Numbered from the stretch's first letter, positions 17,933 to 27,812 are shown. The stretch is 64,000 nucleotides of DNA from Photobacterium aphoticum (GCF_001029435.1 NZ_LDOV01000016.1:1-64000), one strand, 5' to 3'. Program-made: numbers and translations. Notes: generated by a model from the letters alone, not told the origin.

Positions 17933-20122
17933 ATGGATAACACCAAACTGCATACAACGATTCACGCCACCACCATTCATGACATACCGCCTCATGCAAC
18001 ACGTACGGTCCTGCTGACAGGGGATGATCCGGAAGACAAGCGCCAACAGTTGAAACTCGCCTTCACGCATACCTGGGCGCTGTATGAATCCTTGTTTGAC
18101 ATCATCACCCAAGATGAAGGCTACTACCTCAAAGCCGAGCCCCTTCGTCACCCCTTGATTTTCTATTTCGGCCATACGGCCACGTTTTACATCAACAAAC
18201 TCAAGCTGGGTAAAGTCATCGACCAACGGATCAACCCGAAATTTGAATCCATGTTTGCCATTGGGGTGGATGAGATGTCGTGGGACGATCTTGATGACAG
18301 CCATTACGACTGGCCCAGCGTGCAAGATGTCAAAGCCTACCGTGATGCGGTGCACGCCAAAGTCTTGCAGCTGATTGAGACCATGCCGATCACGTTACCG
18401 ATTGAACAAGACTCTCCCGCGTGGGTCATTTTGATGGGCATTGAGCACGAACGAATCCACCTTGAAACCTCTTCCGTGATCATCCGACAGCTCCCGCTCA
18501 CACTGGTGACGCCTCACCCACGCTGGACCGCCTGCACCGACACAGGCAGCGCCCCGACCAACAGCTTATTGTCTGTCTCTGGCGGTGACCTTCAGCTTGG
18601 CAAACACACCGATGCCGCGACCTACGGGTGGGATAACGAGTACGGCGTACAGACCTGCCACATTGACGATTTTCATGCCAGCCAATTTTTGGTGTCGAAC
18701 CAGGAGTATTTGGCCTTTGTGGAGGCCGAAGGTTATCGCCACCCTCGCTACTGGAATGAAGAAGGCAAAGCCTGGTTGGAATTTACCCAAGCTACCATGC
18801 CCCGCTTTTGGCGCAACCGTGACGGGCACTGGTATCAACGTAACCTGACCGAAGAAGTCCCGCTGCCACGAAACTGGCCGGTAGAAGTGAATCAGTTAGA
18901 AGCCCATGCGTTTTGCCAATGGAAAGCCGAACAATTACAGCGCCCTATTCGCTTACCGACGGAAGCCGAATGGTATCTGCTGCGCCAGAACATCGCGCAA
19001 GATTCTCCCCATTGGGATGAGCCCCCCGGTAACATTGAGCTGAGTTATTACGCTTCGTCATGTCCGGTTGATCGTTTTGTGCATGAAGGCTTTGGGGACA
19101 TTGTTGGTAATGTGTGGCAGTGGACTGAAACCGCCATTGATGGCTTTCAGGGCTTTGCCGTTCACCCCTTGTATGATGACTTTTCTACCCCCACGTTTGA
19201 CGGCAAACATAACCTGATCAAAGGCGGATCTTGGATCTCCACCGGGAACGAATCCATTCAGGCTTCCCGTTATGCGTTCCGCCGCCACTTCTACCAACAT
19301 GCAGGCTTTCGCTATGTGGAATCTCAGCAAGATCCCAGCACCATGACACGCCTGAATGTGTATGAAACCGATGAGTTGATCTCTCAATATCTGGAGTTTC
19401 ACTACGGCGCTGAATACTTCCATGTGCCGAATTTCTGCCAACACGCGGTACAGCAGTGTCTGCAAGAGCTTTCTCTGTCACGCAACAATACACACAATGC
19501 AAGCCACACACACAGCACAATGAAAGCGTTAGACATTGGGTGTTCCGTCGGCCGGGCAACATTAGAGCTCGCCAAGACGTTTGATCATGTGGATGGTATT
19601 GATTTCTCTGCCCGCTTTATTCAGCAAGCGTATTCACTGATCGAGCAGGGAGAAAAACGCTACACCATTAAAACCGAAGGGGATTTGGTAGAGTTTAAGA
19701 GTGTCACCTTACAAGCACTCGGCTATCAGGACGTGGCGAACAAGGTGTACTTTGCGCAAGGGGATGCCTGTAACCTCAAGCCACAATTTACAGATTACGA
19801 TCTTGTCTATGCGTCTAACCTGATTGACCGACTGGCCGATCCGAAGCAATTCCTGACCACCATCCACCAGCGTATTAATTCGGGTGGCTACCTGGTGATC
19901 GCCTCACCGTATACCTGGCTGGAAGAATACACCGCCAAACAACACTGGCTGGGCGGCATTAAAGTCAACGGCGAGAATTTCACCACCCTCGATGGCCTGA
20001 CGGAAACCCTGATCCCGCACTTTGAACTCATTGCGGTGAAGGAAATTCCGTTTGTGATCCGCGAAACTAAACGTAAGTTTCAGCACACGGTGTCTGAGAT
20101 GACAATTTGGCGTAAACGTTAA
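17933..20122 (+). CDS. ovoA: Ovothiol synthase: 5-histidylcysteine sulfoxide synthase and methyltransferase
   Basis: A 729-residue three-domain enzyme. The N-terminal DinB-like part carries the iron-binding HxxxHxE motif (HERIHLE, residues 172-178). The middle formylglycine-generating-enzyme-like part (about 200-450) includes RLPTEAEWYLLR, GNVWQWTETAI and GGSWISTGNESIQASRYAFRR. The C-terminal part (about 520-729) is a SAM methyltransferase with ALDIGCSVGRATLELA. OvoA joins cysteine to histidine C5 using oxygen and later methylates the imidazole to give ovothiol A, a redox-active thiol. The separate sulfoxide lyase OvoB is not encoded nearby, so that step must come from elsewhere. The start at 17933 has a good AAGGAATG-like site. 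Confidence 0.93.
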   Translation: MDNTKLHTTIHATTIHDIPPHATRTVLLTGDDPEDKRQQLKLAFTHTWALYESLFDIITQDEGYYLKAEPLRHPLIFYFGHTATFYINKLKLGKVIDQRINPKFESMFAIGVDEMSWDDLDDSHYDWPSVQDVKAYRDAVHAKVLQLIETMPITLPIEQDSPAWVILMGIEHERIHLETSSVIIRQLPLTLVTPHPRWTACTDTGSAPTNSLLSVSGGDLQLGKHTDAATYGWDNEYGVQTCHIDDFHASQFLVSNQEYLAFVEAEGYRHPRYWNEEGKAWLEFTQATMPRFWRNRDGHWYQRNLTEEVPLPRNWPVEVNQLEAHAFCQWKAEQLQRPIRLPTEAEWYLLRQNIAQDSPHWDEPPGNIELSYYASSCPVDRFVHEGFGDIVGNVWQWTETAIDGFQGFAVHPLYDDFSTPTFDGKHNLIKGGSWISTGNESIQASRYAFRRHFYQHAGFRYVESQQDPSTMTRLNVYETDELISQYLEFHYGAEYFHVPNFCQHAVQQCLQELSLSRNNTHNASHTHSTMKALDIGCSVGRATLELAKTFDHVDGIDFSARFIQQAYSLIEQGEKRYTIKTEGDLVEFKSVTLQALGYQDVANKVYFAQGDACNLKPQFTDYDLVYASNLIDRLADPKQFLTTIHQRINSGGYLVIASPYTWLEEYTAKQHWLGGIKVNGENFTTLDGLTETLIPHFELIAVKEIPFVIRETKRKFQHTVSEMTIWRKR

Positions 20123-20152
20123 TTCACTCAGCTCTCGTACCGGAAACATTCT

Positions 20153-20221
20153 GGAACCGTTCCGAAATCCGTTCTGGGACCGTTCCAGAAACTGTTTAGG
20201 AACCGTTCCGGAAACGACTCA
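20153..20221 (+). repeat. Three tandem 23-base units each carrying a GGAACnGTTCC palindrome
   Basis: Between ovoA and the giant gene, three imperfect 23-base units follow head to tail at 20153-20175, 20176-20198 and 20199-20221. Each starts with GGAACCGTTCC (GGGACCGTTCC in the middle copy), an odd palindrome with 5-base arms. A further degenerate copy may precede at about 20131. They are followed by a terminator. They could be operators or merely a minor tandem duplication. Confidence 0.6.
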
Positions 20222-20229
20222 GCATAAGA

Positions 20230-20265
20230 AAAAGCCCTCACCATCCTACGATCGTGAGGGCTTTT
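20230..20265. terminator. Bidirectional terminator between ovoA and the giant repeat gene
   Basis: AAAAGCCCTCAC pairs perfectly with GTGAGGGCTTTT around a 12-base loop. The A-run on one side and T-run on the other suit both converging transcripts. Confidence 0.85.
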
Positions 20266-20320
20266 GTTTACTTCGCGCAATAACGAGACACCAGCGTGTC
20301 AGATATCAAGCCGTCCAGTA

Positions 20321-23300
20321 TTACGGCGTCATGCTGTCATCCATCATTCCGGCATCTTCCTGCTGGCTGCCCGTGCCATCGTTGTCGTAGGAGGCGCTGT
20401 CATCCATCACATCAATGCCCATGTTGGTGTTATCGCCTTGCGTCCAATCCCCTTGCTCCGATTCATCCTGCATACCTTGCGGTGAATCACCGCCTCGACC
20501 GCCAGACTGCATGGCATGCGCATCATCGACCTCAATGGTAAGGCTGCCCTCCGTCCCAGCAACCGGTACGCCCACCTCTGTTTGCCCTTCAAACTGCATG
20601 GTCGTCGTGCCTTCATTGCCCTCCGCCAAGGTCATGGTCACTGGCTGCGACAAGTCACCACTGAGGGTGTAGCCACCTTCACCATCTGGGATCCCCGAAT
20701 TCAAGGTCGCCCCTTCTGGCAAGTTGGTGATTTCCACTTGCTGCACATCTGCATTCTCCGTGACCTCTTCCGGCAAGGTAAAACGCACATCACTGCCCGG
20801 TGCGGCAGTCAAATCCGCACTGTCATCATTGTTTCCGCCCTCTTCTGCACTACCGTCTTCCTCCACGGTCTGCGTATCTACCGTCTCTTGCGCACTGTCG
20901 TCTTCCATGCGGTCTGCTTGGAATGGCTGTGATTGCGGTGCCGAATCTTGATACTCATCGACCGTCACACTGAGATCATGCACGCTGCTGGTATCATCAT
21001 CCTGTGCTGTTACCTCAAGATCCAATTGCCCCTCAAAATCATCATCACTCCAGAAAACCCACTGACCCTCATCTTCAATGAGCGTGCCCGCTTCACCGTG
21101 ATAATCCACCTGCGTGATATCCACTGTATCCGCCAAATTCAGCGATTCACGAATATCCTCAGCACTCAGTGTCAGAGCGCCCATTTCGTCCAGCATGAAG
21201 TCACCGCTCGGTGCGGCCTCGGCAACATCCACATTAAAGTGACTGCGCACACTGGCCTCACCGTCGGTAGCAACAAACGCAATTTGCGCCATGCCACTGA
21301 ACCCTTCTGCGGGCGTAAAGCTGTACGTACCATTGTCATGGGTTTCCAGCACACCTTGACCGTTAATCACCTGTACCGATTCAATACTCAGCACATCGTT
21401 ATCACCGTCACTGATTTGCCCGAGCAAATCATCAGGTGTGAAGGTCAAGCTGTTCCCCGCGCCAAGCTCTGTGGTCACGATTTGATCCACCGTCGGTGCG
21501 GCATTCGCATCCGGATCTTCTGACGCAGCCCCATCAGACGCTTCGCTCACCGCAATGCTACTTTGTACATCCACCAAGGCCTCTCCCTGCTGGATTTGAT
21601 AAGCAAAATCCACCTGACCGGTAAAATCATCGGCCGGCACAAACGACCACGTCCCGTCACCATGATCGGTTAACTCACCTTGGCTGCGGTCAATCAGGTG
21701 CACGCCTTGAATATCATCAGCATCAGCGCCTTCTCCCCCTTCTTGGTCGCCGGCCATATCAAGCAGATCATCAGCGGTCAGCAACAAGGCCTCATCCTGT
21801 GTGGTGGTAAAGTCTGCATACGCTTCCGTCGGTTCAGACACCTGACTGGATGACTCTTCCCCATAATCTGCCGTTGTGGCCGACACTGTCACAAAGAAGT
21901 TGCCAACAAAGTCTTGCGGCGGGGTCATGGACAAATCATTGAAACTCCACTCAGTGATATCCACCACTTGGCCCGGCTCTGTGATCACCACACTGTTGAC
22001 GCCATCCGATACCTCAAACCCCACAGGGAAACCGGTGATCACCAGGTGGCTGAGCTGCTCAGACGCGTCCACCATATCGACATTCAGCCCCAGCAAGCCG
22101 GTGGTGTCTTCATCAAACACCAAGGGGCCATCGTGATCGGTGGTGATCACCGCCCCATCCGCGACGGGACGAATAAACAGCGGCACATCCAGCATGGCCG
22201 TGGCACCGCTCGGATCCGTCACCTCAACCTGCAATTCCGCCGTGCCCGCGTAATTCTCTGCTGGGGTAAAGGTCCAGCTTCCGTCGTCATTTTGTGTTAA
22301 CTCACCACCTTCTTCACCGTCGGCGGTGATCACTCTCGACACCACCAAATCATCCCCGTCGACATCCCGGAACAGATCCAGCATGTCATCGGCGCGGAAG
22401 GTAAATGCACCGTCTTCGTAGGTCGTTAGTTGGGCATTACCCCCATGGAAAGGCGCATCGTTAACCGGCAACACATCCACTTTCATGTTGCCATCGACTA
22501 CCTCTGTACCATCAGAAATTTGGTAATCCAACTCAACAAGGCCGTTAAAATCTGGCGGTGTCAGCAGGTGATACGTACCATCTTGCTGTAGTTGCAGTTG
22601 ACCATTTTGCGGATTTTTAAGCGATAGACTTTCCAGCGTCAGTTGATCGCCGTCGGCATCACTGGCTTGCTGCAGAATGAACGCCGGATCAATCACAATA
22701 ACCTGATCTTCGTCACCATTCATGGTGACAGTGGGTGCCACCGGACCATCATTCACGGGCGTCACATCCACCGTGACCGTCGCAGTATCCGTCGAACCAT
22801 TGCCGTCAGACACGATATAGGTAAATGATGCCGGGCCGTTGTAGTCAGCCTCCGGTGTGAAGACCACATTACCGTCTTCATCCAGCGAGACTTCACCGTG
22901 CGTATCATCGGTGGCTTCTACCCCAATGATGGTGAGTGTGTCCCCATCCGCATCGGTATCATTTTTCAACAGTTCCGATGGATTCAGGACTAACTGGCCG
23001 TCTTCTTCGACTTTGATGGCCTGAGTGGTAATTCCTTCATCCACCTCAATCAGTGATTCGGTGACATCCACCGGATCATGGGCAGTATTGTGGTTCAAAT
23101 CCAAATTGACGGTATTGAGCACCTCACTACCATCCGGCTGAATGGTCGTCATCTGAATTTCATCAGACATAGTGCGAGAGACCGTCATGTTCTGCACCAC
23201 ATACGTGCCATTACTGCCCGTGGTACCTAACGTGAAATGGTGTACCGGCACATCGGTGGTAAATACATAGGTATCCTGGTAATCACCGGATTCCCGGTAA

Positions 23301-26300
23301 CCACCTTGTGCATCAATCAAGTTGCCGTCAGCATCGTAGGCTGAAATCAACACTTCGGTGGCGTTTCGGCTGGTTTCATCAAAATAGCCGCCCAAGCCAT
23401 CTAACTGGAAGGTGATCTGATTAACGTCTTCCCCTTCGACAGTCACGGTAAGCATTTCATTGGTGTCGAGACCTTGGCGGCTTTCGTTGCCAATCCCCGC
23501 CCCCACATGGCTGCCCGCACCATTCCATGCGGCTAATTCCCCCGTATTCACTTCCGTGGTGATGGTGACACCGTCTTCGGTATACACCGCCGTATTTCCA
23601 TTGACCTCCCCCCAATCTTCGACACTGGCCTGGCCGTCAAAAACATGGGTTGAGGTGTCACTGTCGAAGCTGCCCACCTGAATATCTCGGGTACCGGATT
23701 GAACATCCTCCGCATCAGGCACAAATTGCACCTGTGTATCCGCCGGATATTCCTCCCCCACCACCATTTCCGTCCATTCACCGTCGGCATTCATGTATTC
23801 AACCGAACCGTGTTGCGGTGCCGACTCCAAACGGATCATCGGATCGCTGGCAGACATCTGGTTATCATCTTGTGCAATGACCCGATCGTTAACCGAAGCA
23901 ACATCAATCTGACCTGATGCCGGGGTGATCGCCCCGTCGTTATCATTCACATCAAAGGTAAATGGCACCTCACCGTGATAGTTTTCGGTCGGTGAGAACG
24001 TAAACGTACCGTCCCCGTTGTCTTTCACGGCGCCGTATTCAGGGGCAATCTGCAGGTTTTCAGCGGTTAAATGGTCACTGTCGATATCCGTGGCGTGTTG
24101 CAACAGCATGTCTTGCGTGATGATAAGGTCGGTATCTTCTCGTCCTGTGATATCCGTGTCTTGTGCGACCACGGCGGCATCGTTTTCAGGAGACACTGTC
24201 AGTTGTGCGTTGGACGCCACCACACTGCCGTTGCCGTCAGACACATCAAAATGCAACGTAAAGTCGCCGTTCACATCCTGATTCGGTGTGATCACAAAGG
24301 ATCGTTCGCCCGAGTCTGGATCCACCACTAATTGTGCACTGCCACTATCCATCGTCAGATTGGTGACCATTAACGTATCACCGTCCACATCACTGGCATT
24401 GGCCAGTAATTCCGCCTCAGTGATCACTATCGCCGTGTCTTCTTGGGTTGCGAAATCTAAGCGTTCTTCGCCGTCAATCACCACCTCATCATTAACAGGG
24501 ACAATCTCAAACTCAATGGCCGTGGTGGCTGATGCGGTCTCGGGCGACTCCCCCGACATCGTGCTGTCTTCTTGTGACGTTGCCGTCAATGACAGCGACA
24601 CCGAACCATGAAAGTTTTCCGCGCCTTGGAAGGTAATTTGAGACACATCCCACTCAGTAATATCGACACTGTGCGTGTCACCGTCAGCGGTAAAAGTGTG
24701 TGTCCCATCGGTTAGCGTGGATCCTTCTGGTATATCATCCAGCACCAGTGATTGCATGGACTCTGAGCCATCGGTGTCAGTAACAGCAGCGGAAATGTTG
24801 AGTGGCACCGGGGTATCTTCATCAAAGGTATTCGCTGGCGATACTGGCTGCGCAGACTGATTCACATTGAAAACCTGAATCATTGGCTGCACATTCACCG
24901 CACCATCCGTTAACGATACGGTCAATGACGGCGCATCCGCATCCGGTGTCACCGTCACAGGTGCCGGAAAATCCGTATGCACGGTGCCATCAAACACCGT
25001 GATCGTCAGCTCTGCTTCACCACTGTAGTCGGCATTAGGGATATAAACCCATTCACCCTGATCGTTTTGTGTAACGGAACCATGTTCATCCGACGTAATG
25101 TTGGAAATGGAGAGCTCATCGCCGTCGATATCGGTGGCGTTTTCTAATAATGCCGCAGGATCAATGACGATGGATCCATCCTCATTGAGCGTAAAGGAGG
25201 TTTCTGCCAACACAGGCGCATCATTAGCGGCCGCCAAGTCCACATTGCCCGAGGCTGGTGTAATAGCGCCGTCGTTGTCGTTCACATCAAAGGTAAACGG
25301 CACATCGCCGTTGTAGTCCTGCGCAGGCGTGAAGGTAAAGGTGCCGTCTTCGTTATCCACCAACGAACCGTATTCTGGTGCGATTTGCAGGTTTTCAGCA
25401 GTTACATTGTCGCTGTCGATATCACTGACGTGTTGCAGCAACATGTCTTGGGTGAAGACAATCTCGGTATCTTCGGTGCCGACAACCTCCGTGTCTTGCG
25501 CGACCACGGCGGCATCGTTCACCGCCGCCAAGTCCACATTGCCCGAGGCTGGCGTAATGGCGCCGTCGTTATCATTCACATCGAAGGTAAACGGCACATC
25601 GCCGTTGTAGTCCTGCGCGGGCGTGAAGGTAAAGGTGCCGTCTTCGTTATCCACCACCGTGCCGTATTCCGGCGCGATTTGCAGATTTTCAGCGGTTACA
25701 TTGTCGCTGTCGATATCACTGACGTGTTGCAACAGCATGTCTTGGGTGAAGATAATCTCGGTATCTTCGGTACCAACAACCTCTGTGTCTTGCGCGACCA
25801 CGGCCGCATCATTCACCGCCGCCAAGTCCACATTGCCCGAGGCTGGCGTAATAGCGCCGTCGTTATCATTCACATCAAAGGTAAACGGCACATCGCCGTT
25901 GTAGTCCTGCGCTGGCGTGAAGGTAAAGGTGCCATCTTGATTATCCACTACTGAGCCGTATTCCGGCGCGATTTGCAGATTTTCAGCAGTTAAATTATCA
26001 CTGTCGATATCACTGACGTGTTGCAACAGCATGTCTTGGGTGAAGATAATTTCGGTATCTTCAGTACCAACAAGCTCCGTGTCTTGCGCAACCACCGCCG
26101 CATCATTCACTGCCGCTAAATCCAGGGTGGCTGTGGTTGCCACTTCACTGCCTTGTTGATCGGAAACGTCATAACGGATCTCAAGTGAGCCATTCACATC
26201 GGCATCAGGCGTCACCACAAACGTAGTTTCACCGGTATCCGGATCCACCACGGTTTCAACGGTGGCATTATCGATCTCAATGTTCGTCACCGTCAGCACA

Positions 26301-27103
26301 TCACCATCGACATCACTGGCATTGGCCAGTAACTCGGCTTCGGTAATGATCAGCGATTGATCTTCCGTACCGCTGATCGCAATGGCTGGCGCATCGCCAT
26401 CAATGACCACCTCGTCATTCACGTTTTCAACCTGAATTTCAAAGGTCTCGTGCATCGTTTCTGTATCAAAAATATCCTCTAACGCCATCTCTCGCGTCGA
26501 TGCGTTAGCCACATTAACTTCAAATGCTTCTGAGGTGGTTTCTGTATCCAAGGCATTTGGCGAACCTGCAGGCACACCTGCCGCGCCACTCGATACCCCC
26601 TCTGCCGGGGCATTCCCACTGCTGCCCTCTACTTGCGCATTAGCCTGTGAATGTTCCGCTGGACGACCTACGTTTTCTGTATCCCTTTCACCGCCCACAC
26701 CCTGTGGTGCTGCTCGGCTGCCTGCATCGTCTTCCGGTGCGTCACTGTCCCCTGACGGGGTGGTGTCTGGGTCGACTCGTCTTGCGTCACTGGCAGCCCC
26801 TTGCGAGCCACCCGCCTCTTCCTCCACGGGTTGCTGACGGCCTTGATTCTGCTCCTCGTCAGGCCCCGGTGACGGATCGCTAGGTTGATTCGCATAGGTA
26901 TTTTGCTGTGAGGATTCCGCTCCGGTCGCCGTTGTGGCGGCAAGCGTGTTCTGCTGGTTATCCCTTTCCGCCGCGCGGTGTTCATCTGTCCCTCTGTCTG
27001 GCGTGGCCTGATGCTCAACAGCATTGTTCAACACATTCTCTTGTGAATTGCCTTGTGCATTATTTTGTGTGCCGCCTTGTCCCTGATGCCCATCCCTAGC
27101 CAT
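20321..27103 (-). CDS. Giant cadherin-like tandem-repeat surface protein, putative type I secreted adhesin
   Basis: A 2260-residue, very acidic protein. Residues 1 to about 190 are low-complexity (Gln, Asn, Gly, Pro, Glu) and look disordered, with no Sec signal. From about 210 on, it is built of cadherin-like/tandem-95 repeats of about 95-100 residues, each with an ED...NDxP-like start, DxDGDxL calcium-type motifs and a GTFTFTPAxDYNGxxxFTFxVxD end. Residues about 331-624 are three near-identical copies. A non-repeat segment lies near 1180-1320. No RTX GGxGxDxxx nonapeptides are seen; the last 60 residues are Asp/Gly/Ser/Gln rich. A GGAGG ribosome site precedes the ATG. The divergent type I secretion genes make it the likely substrate, by inference; biofilm or host adhesion is a reasonable role. 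Confidence 0.88.
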   Translation of the reverse strand: MARDGHQGQGGTQNNAQGNSQENVLNNAVEHQATPDRGTDEHRAAERDNQQNTLAATTATGAESSQQNTYANQPSDPSPGPDEEQNQGRQQPVEEEAGGSQGAASDARRVDPDTTPSGDSDAPEDDAGSRAAPQGVGGERDTENVGRPAEHSQANAQVEGSSGNAPAEGVSSGAAGVPAGSPNALDTETTSEAFEVNVANASTREMALEDIFDTETMHETFEIQVENVNDEVVIDGDAPAIAISGTEDQSLIITEAELLANASDVDGDVLTVTNIEIDNATVETVVDPDTGETTFVVTPDADVNGSLEIRYDVSDQQGSEVATTATLDLAAVNDAAVVAQDTELVGTEDTEIIFTQDMLLQHVSDIDSDNLTAENLQIAPEYGSVVDNQDGTFTFTPAQDYNGDVPFTFDVNDNDGAITPASGNVDLAAVNDAAVVAQDTEVVGTEDTEIIFTQDMLLQHVSDIDSDNVTAENLQIAPEYGTVVDNEDGTFTFTPAQDYNGDVPFTFDVNDNDGAITPASGNVDLAAVNDAAVVAQDTEVVGTEDTEIVFTQDMLLQHVSDIDSDNVTAENLQIAPEYGSLVDNEDGTFTFTPAQDYNGDVPFTFDVNDNDGAITPASGNVDLAAANDAPVLAETSFTLNEDGSIVIDPAALLENATDIDGDELSISNITSDEHGSVTQNDQGEWVYIPNADYSGEAELTITVFDGTVHTDFPAPVTVTPDADAPSLTVSLTDGAVNVQPMIQVFNVNQSAQPVSPANTFDEDTPVPLNISAAVTDTDGSESMQSLVLDDIPEGSTLTDGTHTFTADGDTHSVDITEWDVSQITFQGAENFHGSVSLSLTATSQEDSTMSGESPETASATTAIEFEIVPVNDEVVIDGEERLDFATQEDTAIVITEAELLANASDVDGDTLMVTNLTMDSGSAQLVVDPDSGERSFVITPNQDVNGDFTLHFDVSDGNGSVVASNAQLTVSPENDAAVVAQDTDITGREDTDLIITQDMLLQHATDIDSDHLTAENLQIAPEYGAVKDNGDGTFTFSPTENYHGEVPFTFDVNDNDGAITPASGQIDVASVNDRVIAQDDNQMSASDPMIRLESAPQHGSVEYMNADGEWTEMVVGEEYPADTQVQFVPDAEDVQSGTRDIQVGSFDSDTSTHVFDGQASVEDWGEVNGNTAVYTEDGVTITTEVNTGELAAWNGAGSHVGAGIGNESRQGLDTNEMLTVTVEGEDVNQITFQLDGLGGYFDETSRNATEVLISAYDADGNLIDAQGGYRESGDYQDTYVFTTDVPVHHFTLGTTGSNGTYVVQNMTVSRTMSDEIQMTTIQPDGSEVLNTVNLDLNHNTAHDPVDVTESLIEVDEGITTQAIKVEEDGQLVLNPSELLKNDTDADGDTLTIIGVEATDDTHGEVSLDEDGNVVFTPEADYNGPASFTYIVSDGNGSTDTATVTVDVTPVNDGPVAPTVTMNGDEDQVIVIDPAFILQQASDADGDQLTLESLSLKNPQNGQLQLQQDGTYHLLTPPDFNGLVELDYQISDGTEVVDGNMKVDVLPVNDAPFHGGNAQLTTYEDGAFTFRADDMLDLFRDVDGDDLVVSRVITADGEEGGELTQNDDGSWTFTPAENYAGTAELQVEVTDPSGATAMLDVPLFIRPVADGAVITTDHDGPLVFDEDTTGLLGLNVDMVDASEQLSHLVITGFPVGFEVSDGVNSVVITEPGQVVDITEWSFNDLSMTPPQDFVGNFFVTVSATTADYGEESSSQVSEPTEAYADFTTTQDEALLLTADDLLDMAGDQEGGEGADADDIQGVHLIDRSQGELTDHGDGTWSFVPADDFTGQVDFAYQIQQGEALVDVQSSIAVSEASDGAASEDPDANAAPTVDQIVTTELGAGNSLTFTPDDLLGQISDGDNDVLSIESVQVINGQGVLETHDNGTYSFTPAEGFSGMAQIAFVATDGEASVRSHFNVDVAEAAPSGDFMLDEMGALTLSAEDIRESLNLADTVDITQVDYHGEAGTLIEDEGQWVFWSDDDFEGQLDLEVTAQDDDTSSVHDLSVTVDEYQDSAPQSQPFQADRMEDDSAQETVDTQTVEEDGSAEEGGNNDDSADLTAAPGSDVRFTLPEEVTENADVQQVEITNLPEGATLNSGIPDGEGGYTLSGDLSQPVTMTLAEGNEGTTTMQFEGQTEVGVPVAGTEGSLTIEVDDAHAMQSGGRGGDSPQGMQDESEQGDWTQGDNTNMGIDVMDDSASYDNDGTGSQQEDAGMMDDSMTP
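25231..26112 (-). repeat. Three near-identical 294-base direct repeats inside the giant gene
   Basis: The same landmark (CCGCCAAGTC, as read on the plus strand) recurs at 25231, 25525 and 25819, exactly 294 bases (98 codons) apart, with only scattered differences among the three units. Adjacent repeats of the same gene are far more diverged. This points to recent duplication or gene conversion, and copy number is likely to vary between strains. Confidence 0.9.
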
Positions 27104-27435
27104 TACCGCCTCCGATTACTGTCAGCATTTACATACAAAAAGAGATTCTCTTTATATAACTAAGAACAGCCTTCGTTGGTTGGCAAATTTATCATTCGCA
27201 AAATGCAAATTTATAGAAAAACAGAGAACTTCCGCACACTTATAAGCAACAAACGCCTTGCAACATGCAATGAGAGGCCGATCAATAAATTGGACATTGG
27301 TATATCAAGATGCCTTGTATTCCATTCAAAGCTGAACCATACGTTAATGTGCGCAAATTCTATTTAAAGCCCATTACCATTCAATGTGTTGGGTGACCTG
27401 TCGATATGACGTCAATCGTGAAAAGGAACACAGAC
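27104..27435. promoter_or_regulatory. Divergent promoter region of the giant protein and its secretion operon
   Basis: A 330-base AT-rich gap between the start codons of two divergent transcription units. It contains no supported gene. Both promoters, and any shared regulator site controlled by the phosphorelay, should lie here; I cannot point to a specific site with confidence. Confidence 0.4.
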
Positions 27436-27768
27436 ATGATCAATTATGCCGCGTTATGTGATGCCATGGATGGCGATGAGGACGTGATTAGCATGCTCAT
27501 TGAGCTTTATATGGCCGAACACGGTGATGACATCGCCCTCATGAAACAGCACTACCGCAACAATGCCATGGATGAGTTGTTTATCACCGTCCATTCATTA
27601 AAAGGCGTGCTATTAACCCTGTGTGAAGAGCATGCCACCGTGCAGTTAGAGCCGGTGGAAACCTTATGCAAACGGGGCGACAAACCCGCACCAGCCGTGA
27701 TGGAAGCCATTTATACCGAAGTGCAAAACATCAATCAGCAAATAGCGACCCTGCCACTGGCGCTGTAG
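27436..27768 (+). CDS. Stand-alone Hpt phosphotransfer protein
   Basis: A 110-residue protein made of a single histidine phosphotransfer domain. The phospho-accepting His is in the motif VHSLKGVLLTLCEE (His about residue 53), which matches the HxLKG signature; helices before and after fit the four-helix bundle. It starts at 27436 after an AAAGGAA site; the earlier frame opening at 27406 is not needed. It is the first gene of the secretion operon, 45 bases before the adaptor gene, and is the natural partner of the receiver domain encoded two genes downstream. Finding such a gene in a type I secretion operon is unusual. Confidence 0.82.
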   Translation: MINYAALCDAMDGDEDVISMLIELYMAEHGDDIALMKQHYRNNAMDELFITVHSLKGVLLTLCEEHATVQLEPVETLCKRGDKPAPAVMEAIYTEVQNINQQIATLPLAL

Positions 27769-27812
27769 TTTCCCGCATACCGTTTAGACAAGGCAGTCAA
27801 GGAGTACTCGGC

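Noticed and set aside
20153..20221. 23-base repeats considered as a CRISPR array
   Set aside because: The units are contiguous, with no unique spacers, and too few.
25231..26112. Regular repeats considered as a CRISPR-like or satellite array
   Set aside because: The repeats are 294 bases, lie in frame within a long coding sequence and translate to cadherin-like domains.
20321..27103. Plus-strand frames of 60-190 residues throughout the giant gene
   Set aside because: Antisense shadows produced by the repetitive, GC-biased coding sequence.
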